Of a stretch of DNA of 36,744 nt, positions 14,055 to 21,787 are shown one piece after another; within the stretch, counting starts at the first letter, position 1; each line of letters begins with the position of its first letter. The notes beneath the pieces were generated by a model. That model saw only the letters and a list, made by a program, of their open reading frames with translations. It ran no database searches and had not been told where the DNA came from. The DNA lies in the NCBI GenBank assembly GCA_001920085.1, contig MNJC01000071.1, positions 1 to 36,744 of the forward strand, read 5' to 3'. This stretch comes from Actinobacteria bacterium 13_1_20CM_4_69_9 (lineage in GTDB: Bacteria; Actinomycetota; Thermoleophilia; Gaiellales; Gaiellaceae). The position numbers were made by a program, and so were the translations under genes.

Positions 14055-15305
14055 ATGGCCGAGGCCCTGGGCGGAACGCTCGTGCTCGGCGGCGGTTTCG
14101 CCGGCGGCTATGTCGCGCGTCTGCTCGGCAAGCGCGGCGCGACGATCGTGTCGCCCGAGAACTTCATGCTCTACACGCCGATGTTGCCGGAGGCGGCGTC
14201 GGGAACGCTCGAGCCGCGTCACGTGGTCGTGCCACTGCGCATGATGTGCCCCCACGCAGAGCTGCTGCTCGGTCGCGCGACGGAGCTCGACGCCGAGCGT
14301 CGGCGCGCGCAGGTCGAGACCGACGACGGCGTCGTCTCGTTGGACTACCAACACGTGGTCGTCGCGCTCGGCGCCATCTCGCGCACGCTGCCGATCCCGG
14401 GGCTCGCGGACCACGCGATCGGCTTCAAGACGCTCGCCGACGCGATCTTCCTCCGCAACCACGTCCTGCGGCGGCTGGAGGCAGCGGTGGCCGCGCAGAG
14501 CGAGGGACACCGGCGCCGGGAGCTGACGTTCCTCTTCGTCGGCGCCGGCTATGCGGGCGTCGAGGCACTCGCCGAGCTGTCCGACCTCGTCCGCGACGCG
14601 CTCCGCTATTACCCGACACTGCGCGACGAGCCGCAGCAGTGGGTGCTCGTCGACGCGGCGCCGAAGATCCTGCCCGAGATCCCCCGCAGCCTCGGCGACT
14701 ACGCCGCGCGCCAGCTCGCGGGCCGGGGCGTCGACATCCGCGTGAGCACGACGCTCGAATCGGTCGAAGCACACGCCGCGGTCCTCTCCGACGGCGACCG
14801 CATCCCGACGAACACCGTCGTGTGGACGGCAGGCGTCCGCGCGAACCCTATGAACGAGCGCTTCGGCCTCCCCCTCGACGAGCGTGGGCGGATCAAGGTC
14901 CAGCCGACCCTGCAGGTGGAAGGCCTGGAGAACGTCTGGGCGCTCGGCGACGGGGCGCGCGTGCCGAACCTCGCAACGCCCGGCGCCTTCGATCCGCCCA
15001 CGTCCCAGCACGCACTCCGACAGGCGCGGCGCCTGGCCAGGAACCTCGCCGGCGAGCGGAAGCCGTACCGCTATCGGATGCTCGGACAGGTCGCAACGCT
15101 CGGCCGCTACAAGGGGATCGCCCAGGTGCCCGGCGCATTGCTGCGCGGCTTCCCCGGCTGGTTCGTCACGCGGACGTATCACCTGTACCAGCTGCCGCTG
15201 CTCACGCGGAAGCTGCGCGTCGTCGCCGACTGGACGACCGCGCTCTTCTTCCGCCGCGACATCGCCGAGCTCGGCACGCTCGGACACCCGGAGCGACTTG
15301 AGTGA
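14055..15305 (+). CDS. NAD(P)/FAD-dependent oxidoreductase, type II NADH dehydrogenase-like
   Basis: Flavoprotein of 416 aa with two dinucleotide-binding folds. FAD: TLVLGGGFAGGYVARLLG at the N-terminus. NAD(P)H: LTFLFVGAGYAGVEALAELSD in the middle. The FAD-ribityl segment ENVWALGDGARVPNL follows. The C-terminus (FPGWFVTRTYHLYQLPLLTRKLRV) is amphipathic, as in NDH-2 enzymes that sit on the inner membrane face and pass electrons to quinone. The start ATG 14055 matches the conserved N-terminus; the in-frame upstream ORF is sigma-gene shadow. The acceptor and the link to the sigma regulon are inferred. Confidence 0.86.
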   Translation: MAEALGGTLVLGGGFAGGYVARLLGKRGATIVSPENFMLYTPMLPEAASGTLEPRHVVVPLRMMCPHAELLLGRATELDAERRRAQVETDDGVVSLDYQHVVVALGAISRTLPIPGLADHAIGFKTLADAIFLRNHVLRRLEAAVAAQSEGHRRRELTFLFVGAGYAGVEALAELSDLVRDALRYYPTLRDEPQQWVLVDAAPKILPEIPRSLGDYAARQLAGRGVDIRVSTTLESVEAHAAVLSDGDRIPTNTVVWTAGVRANPMNERFGLPLDERGRIKVQPTLQVEGLENVWALGDGARVPNLATPGAFDPPTSQHALRQARRLARNLAGERKPYRYRMLGQVATLGRYKGIAQVPGALLRGFPGWFVTRTYHLYQLPLLTRKLRVVADWTTALFFRRDIAELGTLGHPERLE

Positions 15306-15924
15306 CGTCGAGGCGCTCTGGGAGATCCGGCTGCGCACGCCGCGGCTGGAGCTCCGGCTGCCGACCGAGGGCGAGCTGGTCGAGCTCTACCGCGTCGCCG
15401 AAGGCGGGATCCATCCGCCGGAGGAAATGCCGTTTCTCGTGCCGTGGACCGACGATCTCCGCCTCGATGCGTTCCTCGCCTTTCACCGTGGCTGCTGGGA
15501 GGCATGGACACCCGAGCGGTGGTCTTTGAACCTCGTCGCGTTCTTCGAGGGCCGCCCGATCGGGACGCAGGGAATCGAGGCGGAGAACTTCACCGCGACC
15601 CGGACGGTGACGTCCGGGTCGTGGCTCGGCGCCGCGTTTCAACGTGCCGGGTTGGGCACGGAGCAGCGAGCGGCGATCCTCGAGCTCGCGTTCGTGGGTC
15701 TCGGGGCAAACACGGCGATCAGCGGCGCGCAGACCCACAACGTCAGCTCGCAGTGGGTCTCCGCGAAACTGGGTTACCGGCAGAGCGGCTCGCACACGGT
15801 GGCGCCGCGCGGCGAGCCCGTGGAGCACTACGACTACAGCCTTGAGCGCGGCGAGTGGCGCTGCCCTGTCGAGGTCGAGATCACGGGGCTCGAAACCGCG
15901 CTTCCGCTCTTCGGCGCGGCGTAG
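15298..15924 (+). CDS. GNAT-family acetyltransferase (RimJ/RimL-like)
   Basis: GNAT protein of 208 aa. It begins SDVEALWEIRLRTPRLELRLPTEGELVELYRVAE, the standard opening of the RimJ/RimL-type group that acetylates protein N-termini or small amines. Later segments GSWLGAAFQRAGLGTEQRAAILELAF (acetyl-CoA loop) and SGAQTHNVSSQWVSAKLGYRQSG complete the fold. The TTG at 15298 overlaps the flavoprotein gene by 8 bp and has GGAG four bases upstream. The substrate is unknown. Confidence 0.82.
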   Translation: MSDVEALWEIRLRTPRLELRLPTEGELVELYRVAEGGIHPPEEMPFLVPWTDDLRLDAFLAFHRGCWEAWTPERWSLNLVAFFEGRPIGTQGIEAENFTATRTVTSGSWLGAAFQRAGLGTEQRAAILELAFVGLGANTAISGAQTHNVSSQWVSAKLGYRQSGSHTVAPRGEPVEHYDYSLERGEWRCPVEVEITGLETALPLFGAA

Positions 15925-15960
15925 TTCTCACCCGTTCGGGGCAGGCACGGAGCCCGCTTC

Positions 15961-17427
15961 GTGCCGATTGTGTCTCTTATGCGGCTGCTTCTCCGCGAGC
16001 GGATCTTCCCGCTCGCCGTACTGCTGGGCATCGGTGGCGCCCTCCCCGTCGGGCTCCTGCTCGGCGTCGGCCACCACATGGTCATGTTCGGCATGGCCGT
16101 GCACTTCGTCGGCGTCGGCGTCAGCGCGCTTGCCGCGACCGCGGTCTCGCTCGCGCTGACGATCGTCGGCGTGCGACGCAACGACGGCCGCGTCGTCTTG
16201 ATCGGCACCGGCTTCACGGTGATGTCTGCGCTGCTCGCAATCCACGGGCTCGCGACCCCGGGCGTGATCATCGGCATGAACGGCGTGCTCGCGCTGACGG
16301 GCGCGGCAACGCTGCCCGCGGGCGCCGCCGTGCTCGCCCTGTCGGCCGCCCCGCCCCTGCGCCGGCCGCGCAGCATGGGCCCGCTCCTCGCACTGCAGGC
16401 CGTCTCGTTTCTCACCGTCTTCTTTCTCGGCTTCATCGGGCTGGCCGTGCCGGAGGTCGTCCCGAGCGTGCCGGCGCCCGGGAGCACGACGGCTTGGGTC
16501 GCGCTCGTCTTCGGCGCGGCGTTGTTCGCGGTCCTGCTCGTGCGCGCGCTCAAGACCTATCTGCTGACGCATCGCGGCGCCGACCTGGTCGTCGTGATCG
16601 GCATCGCCTGGCTGGCCGCCGCGCTGCCGCCCGCCCTGCTGATGAACTACATGCAGCTCGGCTGGTGGCTCGGCCATCTGTTCGAGCTGGTCGGAATCAT
16701 CTCCGTCGGCGTCGCCGTCGCTGTCGACCTCTTCCGAACAGCGCAGTCGCGGTCGCTCGTCGGCGATCTGCGCCCCGGCGACCTCGTGGCGCAAGAAGAA
16801 GCGTTCCTCGGCGCGCGCGTGCGCGCGCTCACCCGCCTCCTTGCGGAAAAGGACGAGTCGACGGAGGAGCACACGCGGCGCGTCGCGATGCGCGCGGTAC
16901 AGGTCGGCGAGGAGCTCGGCCTCGCGCCGGGACGCCTCCGCGACCTCGCGATCGGCGGGCTGCTCCACGACATCGGCAAGCTCTCCATCCCGGAGCGGAT
17001 CCTGAAGAAGCCGGGCGCGCTCGACGACGACGAGTTCGCGGCGATCAAGCTACACCCGGGTCGCGGCGTGAAGCTGCTGCGGGAGCTCGGCGGCTTCGGC
17101 CCTGCGATCCACGACCTCGTGCACAGCCACCACGAACGGCTCGACGGCACGGGCTATCCCTTGGGGTTGAGCGAAGGGGAGCTGAGCCTCGACATACGCA
17201 TCATGACGGTGTGCGACGTGTATGACGCGCTCGTCTCGCCGCGCGTCTACCGTGACGCGTGGTCGCACGAGGACGCGCTGGCGCTGCTGCACAAGGACAC
17301 GGGCACGGCGTTCGACGAGCGCTGCGTCGCGGCCCTCGAGCGCGTGCTGGCCCGCGAGGACGCGCAGGTTGTTCAGATGCCTAGCCGAGCGCTTTTAGTG
17401 CGTCCGTCAGCCGCTGCCGCGTCGTAA
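15961..17427 (+). CDS. membrane HD-GYP domain protein (putative c-di-GMP phosphodiesterase)
   Basis: 488 aa. The N-terminal half, about residues 10-260, contains roughly seven hydrophobic helices, a MASE-like sensor region. After a linker at 265-310, the HD-GYP domain follows: LLHDIGKLSIPERILKKPG with His336-Asp337, and HHERLDGTGYP with the second metal histidines near 390 and GYP at 398-400, then MTVCDVYDAL. All hallmark residues are present, so hydrolysis of cyclic di-GMP is plausible. The signal sensed is unknown. GTG 15961 is used; ATG 15979 is an alternative. The 3' end overlaps convergent ligD by 47 bp. Confidence 0.9.
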   Translation: MPIVSLMRLLLRERIFPLAVLLGIGGALPVGLLLGVGHHMVMFGMAVHFVGVGVSALAATAVSLALTIVGVRRNDGRVVLIGTGFTVMSALLAIHGLATPGVIIGMNGVLALTGAATLPAGAAVLALSAAPPLRRPRSMGPLLALQAVSFLTVFFLGFIGLAVPEVVPSVPAPGSTTAWVALVFGAALFAVLLVRALKTYLLTHRGADLVVVIGIAWLAAALPPALLMNYMQLGWWLGHLFELVGIISVGVAVAVDLFRTAQSRSLVGDLRPGDLVAQEEAFLGARVRALTRLLAEKDESTEEHTRRVAMRAVQVGEELGLAPGRLRDLAIGGLLHDIGKLSIPERILKKPGALDDDEFAAIKLHPGRGVKLLRELGGFGPAIHDLVHSHHERLDGTGYPLGLSEGELSLDIRIMTVCDVYDALVSPRVYRDAWSHEDALALLHKDTGTAFDERCVAALERVLAREDAQVVQMPSRALLVRPSAAAAS

Positions 17428-19711
17428 GCACTCCCTCGAACAGGTCGCCGTGCTTGCGGATGCGCTCGCGTACGACCGGCATCGTGAACGAGAGCGGATC
17501 CAGGCCGTCGTTCACCTCGCTCCAGCGTAAGGGCGTCGACACCGGGGCCCCGGGACGCGGCCGCACCGAGTAGACCGAGGCGATCGTCTTGCCCTCCCCG
17601 TTCTGGTTCGAGTCGATCAGGACGCCGCGCCGCTTCGACTTCGTCCACTCGGTCGTCGCCAGTCCACGGTTCGTGCGTGCGATCGCGCCGGCGACGATCT
17701 CGGCGAACTGGCGCGTGTCGTCGTACGTGTAGCGCCGCTCGACCGGGACGAGGACGTGCATCCCCTCGGCGCTCGACGTCTTCGGATAGCCGACGAGCCC
17801 GAACGCGTCGAGCGCTTGCTTCACGAGCAGCGCCACCTGCACCGTCTCCCGGAAACCGACGTCCGGTGACGGGTCGAGGTCGAAGAGGACGAAGTCCGGA
17901 CGGTCGGGCTTGTCGACGCGCGAATACCACGCGTTCATGTCGATGCAGCCCATGTTGACCATCCAGAGCAGCGCGAGCTCGTCGTTGACGAGCGGGAAGT
18001 TCACCCACTTCCTCCTGCGCGGCGACTCGCGCGTCGAGACGAGCGCACGATACGTCGGGATCCAGTCAGGCATGTGCGAGGGCGCGTCCTTCTGGAAGAA
18101 GCGCCCCGCCTCGATCCCGTCCGGCCAGCGCACCATCGTGAACGGACGGTCGCGCAGATGCGGGAGCAGCACCGGCGCGACGGCGCGGTAGTACTCGAGC
18201 AGATCTCCCTTCGTGATGCCCTCGACCGGGAAGAAGACCTTGTCGAGGTTCGAGAGCTTCAACTCGCGCGAGCCCTTGACGATCCGGTCGGCGATCGCGA
18301 CCTCACGGCGCACCTCTTCCGCTGCCTTGTCCTCGCGAAGCCCCTTGTACGACGGGGCGCGCAGCCGGCCGTCGTGCGTCCATTCCGCGAACTCGACCTC
18401 ACAGACGAGCTTCGGCTCGACCCAGATCACATCGCTCTTGCGGACCTTGGGCATCTTCGGCACCTCGCGGAACGGCGACGTGTCGCGCCTGAGCGGACGC
18501 AGCTTGTCGAGCAGCTTGTCGATCTCCTTGCTGTTGAAGCCCGTGCCGACGTTGCCGACGTAGACGAGCTCGTCGCCCTCGTACACGCCGAGCACGAGCG
18601 AGCCGAAGCTGGACGCGCGCCGGCCGGTGCCCTTCGTGTAGCCGGCGATGACGAACTCCTGCTCGCCGTGCGTCTTGATCTTCAGCCAGTCGCGCGTGCG
18701 CTTGCCCTGCACGTACCGCGAGTCGAGGCGCTTGGCCATGATCCCCTCGAGGTGCTGCTCGGTGGCGGCCTGCAGCAGCGCGTTGCCGTCGTCGAACGTC
18801 TCGGACAGGCGCACCGTGCGGTTGCGCTTGTCGAGCAGCGACTCGAGGCGCTTGCGACGGTCGACGAGCGGTAGGTCGACGAGCGGCTCGCCCTCGATCT
18901 CGAGCACGTCGAAGACGTAGTAGACGATCGGCGTGCCGGACTTGCCCTGCTGCATCGCCGAAAAGCTCGAGCGGCCCGTGTCGTCGAGGGCGCAAACCTC
19001 ACCGTCGAGCACGCAGTCCGGCGTCTTGACCGCCTTCGCGATCTCCTTCGCCACGTGCTCGAAGCGCGCGGTGAGGTCGTTGCCGTTGCGACTCGTCAGC
19101 TCCGTCTCGCTCTGCGACACGGTCGCGATTGCGCGATAGCCGTCCCACTTGACCTCGAACTCCCACCCCGTCCCGCGCGGAACCTCGTCCGTGAGCGTCG
19201 CGAGCATCGGCAGGTACCGCTTTGTCGGCCGCCCCGCCGGCTTGGCGTCGTCCTTCTTCCTGAGCAGCAGCCAGTTCTTCTCGTCGCCGCTCAAGTGCGC
19301 CGGGATGAGCGCCCAGGTGCCGTCGAGCCGCTCGCCCTTCAGCCGCACGGTCAGACCGCCGTTCTTCTTCTCCTCCACGAGCTCGTACGTCCCGTGGTCC
19401 CAGATCTCGACCGTGCCGGCGCCGTACTGGCCCGCGGGGATCTCGCCCTCGAAGGTCGCGTAGTCGAGTGGATGGTCCTCGACGTGGACGGCCAGGGCCT
19501 GCTGACCGGGCTCGAGCGGAACGCCCTTCGGCACCGCCCAGCTCGCGAGCGCGCCGTTTCGCTCGAGGCGGAAGTCGTAGTGCAGGCGCCGGGCGTCGTG
19601 GCGCTGGACCACGAAGATGGGCGCCTTCGCCTCATCCTGCTTCGCCCCGAACGGCTCCGGTGTCTTCTTCGGATCCCGCTTGCGCCGATATTCGGAGAGC
19701 TTCTGGGCCAT
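17381..19711 (-). CDS. ligD: multifunctional NHEJ DNA ligase LigD (PE-ligase-polymerase order)
   Basis: ATP-dependent ligase D for non-homologous end joining, 776 aa. Domain order: 3'-phosphoesterase (about 25-155: FVVQRHDARRLHYDFRLE and HVEDHPLDYATFEG); ligase (about 165-470: KWDGYR with nucleotidyl-accepting Lys188, LDGEVCALDD, EGIMAKRLDS, then the OB-fold segment VCEVEFAEWTHDGRLRAPSYKG); polymerase/primase (about 485-770: SNLDKVFFPVEGITKGDLLEYY, FVLFDLDPSPD with the catalytic aspartates, and SSAEGMHVLVPV). This PE-Lig-Pol order is like Pseudomonas rather than the Pol-PE-Lig order of mycobacteria. No ku gene is in the window. Confidence 0.95.
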   Translation of the reverse strand: MAQKLSEYRRKRDPKKTPEPFGAKQDEAKAPIFVVQRHDARRLHYDFRLERNGALASWAVPKGVPLEPGQQALAVHVEDHPLDYATFEGEIPAGQYGAGTVEIWDHGTYELVEEKKNGGLTVRLKGERLDGTWALIPAHLSGDEKNWLLLRKKDDAKPAGRPTKRYLPMLATLTDEVPRGTGWEFEVKWDGYRAIATVSQSETELTSRNGNDLTARFEHVAKEIAKAVKTPDCVLDGEVCALDDTGRSSFSAMQQGKSGTPIVYYVFDVLEIEGEPLVDLPLVDRRKRLESLLDKRNRTVRLSETFDDGNALLQAATEQHLEGIMAKRLDSRYVQGKRTRDWLKIKTHGEQEFVIAGYTKGTGRRASSFGSLVLGVYEGDELVYVGNVGTGFNSKEIDKLLDKLRPLRRDTSPFREVPKMPKVRKSDVIWVEPKLVCEVEFAEWTHDGRLRAPSYKGLREDKAAEEVRREVAIADRIVKGSRELKLSNLDKVFFPVEGITKGDLLEYYRAVAPVLLPHLRDRPFTMVRWPDGIEAGRFFQKDAPSHMPDWIPTYRALVSTRESPRRRKWVNFPLVNDELALLWMVNMGCIDMNAWYSRVDKPDRPDFVLFDLDPSPDVGFRETVQVALLVKQALDAFGLVGYPKTSSAEGMHVLVPVERRYTYDDTRQFAEIVAGAIARTNRGLATTEWTKSKRRGVLIDSNQNGEGKTIASVYSVRPRPGAPVSTPLRWSEVNDGLDPLSFTMPVVRERIRKHGDLFEGVLTTRQRLTDALKALG

Positions 19712-19837
19712 CTCAGCAGAGCTTTGCCGATTACCGGCGGCCTGGGCGTTTCAACTCTCCGCCGATCGGCTAAGCGTTACTTCAAAGGAGGGCTGATGTC
19801 CTCCAAAAAGCTTCTCCACCCAGCGGGGGGGTCGACT

Positions 19838-19863
19838 CTTCGGGCCGGATTTCCGGCCCGAAG
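19838..19863 (-). terminator. strong hairpin downstream of accA, possible terminator
   Basis: CTTCGGGCCGG-ATTT-CCGGCCCGAAG, a perfect 11-bp stem with a 4-nt loop, about 120 nt after the accA stop. There is no T-tract on either strand, so it may be a Rho-independent-like stop for a GC-rich genome, an RNA-stabilising end, or a protein site. Confidence 0.4.
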
Positions 19864-19888
19864 TCGTTCCGGGGTCGGGGGAAAAGGC

Positions 19889-19967
19889 TGTGGATATTGT
19901 GGAGAGGTGTCACCTGTCCATGCTCCAAAACTACCGAAAGCTCCGCGAAGCTTCCGCACTATCCACA
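19889..19967. repeat. DnaA-box-like 9-mers in inverted arrangement
   Basis: TGTGGATAT (19889-19897, one mismatch from the complement of TTATCCACA) abuts TGTGGAGAG (19898-19906, two mismatches). CTATCCACA (19959-19967, one mismatch) lies in the opposite orientation. A further TTCTCCACC (19812-19820) is weaker. No dnaA or dnaN gene is in the window. Confidence 0.4.
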
Positions 19968-19981
19968 GGTCGGCCGTTGGC

Positions 19982-20914
19982 TCAGGCGTAAACGCCGAGG
20001 GAGCGAAACTTGGCTCGCCGCCTGCGCTTGAGGTCGTCCGCCGGCACCGATTCGAGCTCTTCGAGCGCTTCCTCCAGCGATTCCCCCAGCAGCTTGGCGG
20101 ACTGGTCCGGATCGGTGTGGGCGCCGCCCTCCGGCTCGGGCACAATGCCGTCGATCACGCCCAACTCGAGGCAGTGCACCGCGTCGGGCTTGAACGCCGC
20201 CGCCGCCTTCTTGGCCTCGGCCGCATCCCGCCAGAGAATCGCGGCGCAGCCCTCCGGCGAGATGACGGTGTAGATCGCGTTCTCCTGCATCAGCACCTTG
20301 TCGGCGAGCGCCGTGGCGATCGCCCCGCCCGACCCGCCTTCACCGATGACGCACGCCACCGTCGGCACGTCCAGCCTCGACATCAGCGCCTGCGCGCGCG
20401 CGATGGCGCCTCCCTGGCCGTGCTGCTCGGCGGCGACGCCCGGATACGCACCGGGAATGTCGACGAGGCTGACGAGCGGGAAGCGGTGGCGGTCCGCAAG
20501 CTCCATCAGGCGCATCGCCTTGCGGTAGCCCTCCGGGTACGCCATGCCGAAGTTGCGGTGCGTGCGCTCTTTGATGTCCCGGCCTTTCTGGTTCCCGAGC
20601 AGGGCGATCGTGCGACCGTTGAACTTGCCGAGCCCGACCACGAGCGCCGCGTCGTCGGCGCGGCCGCGATCACCGTGGAGCTCGACCCAGTCGTCGAGCA
20701 GCCGCTCGACGTAGTCGAGCGTGTACGGGCGATCCTGGTGCCGCGCGAGCTCGACGGAGCGCCAGATCTCCTCGTCCGTCGGCGCGGTCTGGATGCGGTC
20801 GAGCTGGCGCTGCAGCTTCTCTAGCTCGCCCGACAGGCGCACCCCGCCGAGCAGGTTGAGGCTGCGCAGCCGCGTCAGCCGGTCGCGGAGATGGAGCTCG
20901 TGGTCAGTCGCCAT
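19982..20914 (-). CDS. accA: acetyl-CoA carboxylase carboxyltransferase subunit alpha
   Basis: Alpha subunit of the carboxyltransferase that moves CO2 from carboxybiotin to acetyl-CoA to make malonyl-CoA, 310 aa. Family segments: HGDRGRADDAALVVGLGKFNG, GMAYPEGYRKAMRLMELAD, the biotin/acetyl-CoA site PGAYPGVAAEQHGQGGAIA, IGEGGSGGAIATALADKV and ISPEGCAAILWRDA. It overlaps accD by 11 bp, giving the usual equimolar AccA/AccD arrangement. The accB and accC partners are not in the window. It supplies the fab genes upstream on the same strand. Confidence 0.95.
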   Translation of the reverse strand: MATDHELHLRDRLTRLRSLNLLGGVRLSGELEKLQRQLDRIQTAPTDEEIWRSVELARHQDRPYTLDYVERLLDDWVELHGDRGRADDAALVVGLGKFNGRTIALLGNQKGRDIKERTHRNFGMAYPEGYRKAMRLMELADRHRFPLVSLVDIPGAYPGVAAEQHGQGGAIARAQALMSRLDVPTVACVIGEGGSGGAIATALADKVLMQENAIYTVISPEGCAAILWRDAAEAKKAAAAFKPDAVHCLELGVIDGIVPEPEGGAHTDPDQSAKLLGESLEEALEELESVPADDLKRRRRAKFRSLGVYA

Positions 20915-21749
20915 TGCGCGCGAAGAGGCGAAGGAGCCGGGACACGTACGGCTTGAGCTCGGGTCGCGGGACGATCGCGTCGATGTGGCCGAAGCGAAGG
21001 TTCTGCTCCGCGAGCCCGAAGTCCTCGGGGAGCTTCTCGCGCGTCGTCTGCTGAACGACGCGCGGGCCGGTGAAGGCCACCAGGGCGCCGGGCTCCGCGA
21101 CGATCACGTCGCCGAGGCTCGCGAAGCTCGCGAGCACGCCGGCGGTCGTCGGATGCGTCATAACGCTGATCAGCGCCTGGCCGGCGTCGTGGAGGTCCTC
21201 GACGGCGCAGACGGTCTTCGGCAACTGCATCAGCGACAGGATCCCTTCCTGCATCCGCGCCCCGCCCGACGCCGTGACCGACACGAGCGGAACGCCGCGC
21301 TCGGCCGCGCTGTCGCAGGCGCGCGAGAACTTCTCGCCGACGACGCTCCCCATCGAGCCGCCCATGAAGGAGAAATCCATGACGGCGAGCTCGCAGGACG
21401 TCCCCTCGATCGAGGCGTGGCCGATCACCATCGCCTCGCCGAGCCCGGTCTTCATCTCCGCTTCCGCAAGGCGCTCGGTGTACGGGCGCAGGTCGAAGAA
21501 TTGCAGCGGGTCTTCGGAGCGCAGCTCGGCCGCCTCCTCGACGAACGTCCCCTGGTCCACGAGCGATGCGACTCGCGCGCGCGCGCGCATCGGGAAGTGG
21601 TGGCCGCAGTGCGGACAGACCCAGAGCGCCGCCTCGAGCTCGTCGTCCCGGTAGTGCGACTGGCACTCGGGGCACGTGTTCGGATGTTGTTTGCCCGGCG
21701 GCTCTGGGACGTTCCGGTGCTCGATGGAGACGTCGATCCGGGAAGACAT
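20904..21749 (-). CDS. accD: acetyl-CoA carboxylase carboxyltransferase subunit beta
   Basis: Beta subunit of the carboxyltransferase, 281 aa. The N-terminal zinc ribbon is CPEC-x15-CPHC (in NTCPECQSHYRDDELEAALWVCPHCGHHF, split by 15 residues). The crotonase-type core follows: MDFSFMGGSMGSVVGEKFSRA, SGGARMQEGILSLMQ and GALVAFTGPRVV. ATG 21749 gives the normal N-terminus. A TAAACT box 9 nt upstream suggests a separate promoter inside the minus-strand block, in the 38 bp after the arginase-like gene. Confidence 0.95.
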   Translation of the reverse strand: MSSRIDVSIEHRNVPEPPGKQHPNTCPECQSHYRDDELEAALWVCPHCGHHFPMRARARVASLVDQGTFVEEAAELRSEDPLQFFDLRPYTERLAEAEMKTGLGEAMVIGHASIEGTSCELAVMDFSFMGGSMGSVVGEKFSRACDSAAERGVPLVSVTASGGARMQEGILSLMQLPKTVCAVEDLHDAGQALISVMTHPTTAGVLASFASLGDVIVAEPGALVAFTGPRVVQQTTREKLPEDFGLAEQNLRFGHIDAIVPRPELKPYVSRLLRLFARNGD

Positions 21750-21756
21750 GAACTGT

Positions 21757-21770
21757 CGAGTTTAGACTCG
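21757..21770 (-). promoter_or_regulatory. accDA promoter -10 box inside an inverted repeat
   Basis: TAAACT (minus strand, 21764-21759) lies in the palindrome CGAGT-TTAG-ACTCG. Inverted repeats over a -10 box are common repressor sites. Which regulator binds, if any, cannot be told. Confidence 0.45.
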
Positions 21771-21787
21771 CCCCACCGCCGGCCCAG

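Larger units (their letters stand above)
19712..19981. other. structured intergenic region between ligD and accA with DnaA-box-like motifs
   Basis: 270 bp with no convincing gene. It holds, in order: the ligD upstream region; an AAAGGAGG that can pair with CCTCC around an ATG (19785-19806); an 11-bp perfect hairpin (19838-19863); two abutting TGTGGA-type 9-mers (19889-19897, 19898-19906); an AGGTG-T-CACCT palindrome (19905-19915); a weak GAAAGCT/AGCTTC hairpin near 19936-19953; and a CTATCCACA box (19959-19967). CTGTGGATA and TATCCACAG form a perfect 9-bp inverted repeat 63 bp apart. Role unknown. Confidence 0.7.

Noticed and set aside
13446..15338. 630-codon minus-strand open frame opposite sigma and flavoprotein genes
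   Set aside because: Covers two recognisable plus-strand genes; composition is that of a shadow frame.
19796..20824. ATG with a good AAAGGAGG leading into a long plus-strand frame
   Set aside because: The frame continues as antisense of accA with low-complexity sequence. Kept only as a structural observation, not as a gene.
21754..21780. TGTCGA near accD as another ECF42 promoter
   Set aside because: The -10 partner CG[AT]C is not at the needed distance, and it would point into the arginase-like gene in antisense.
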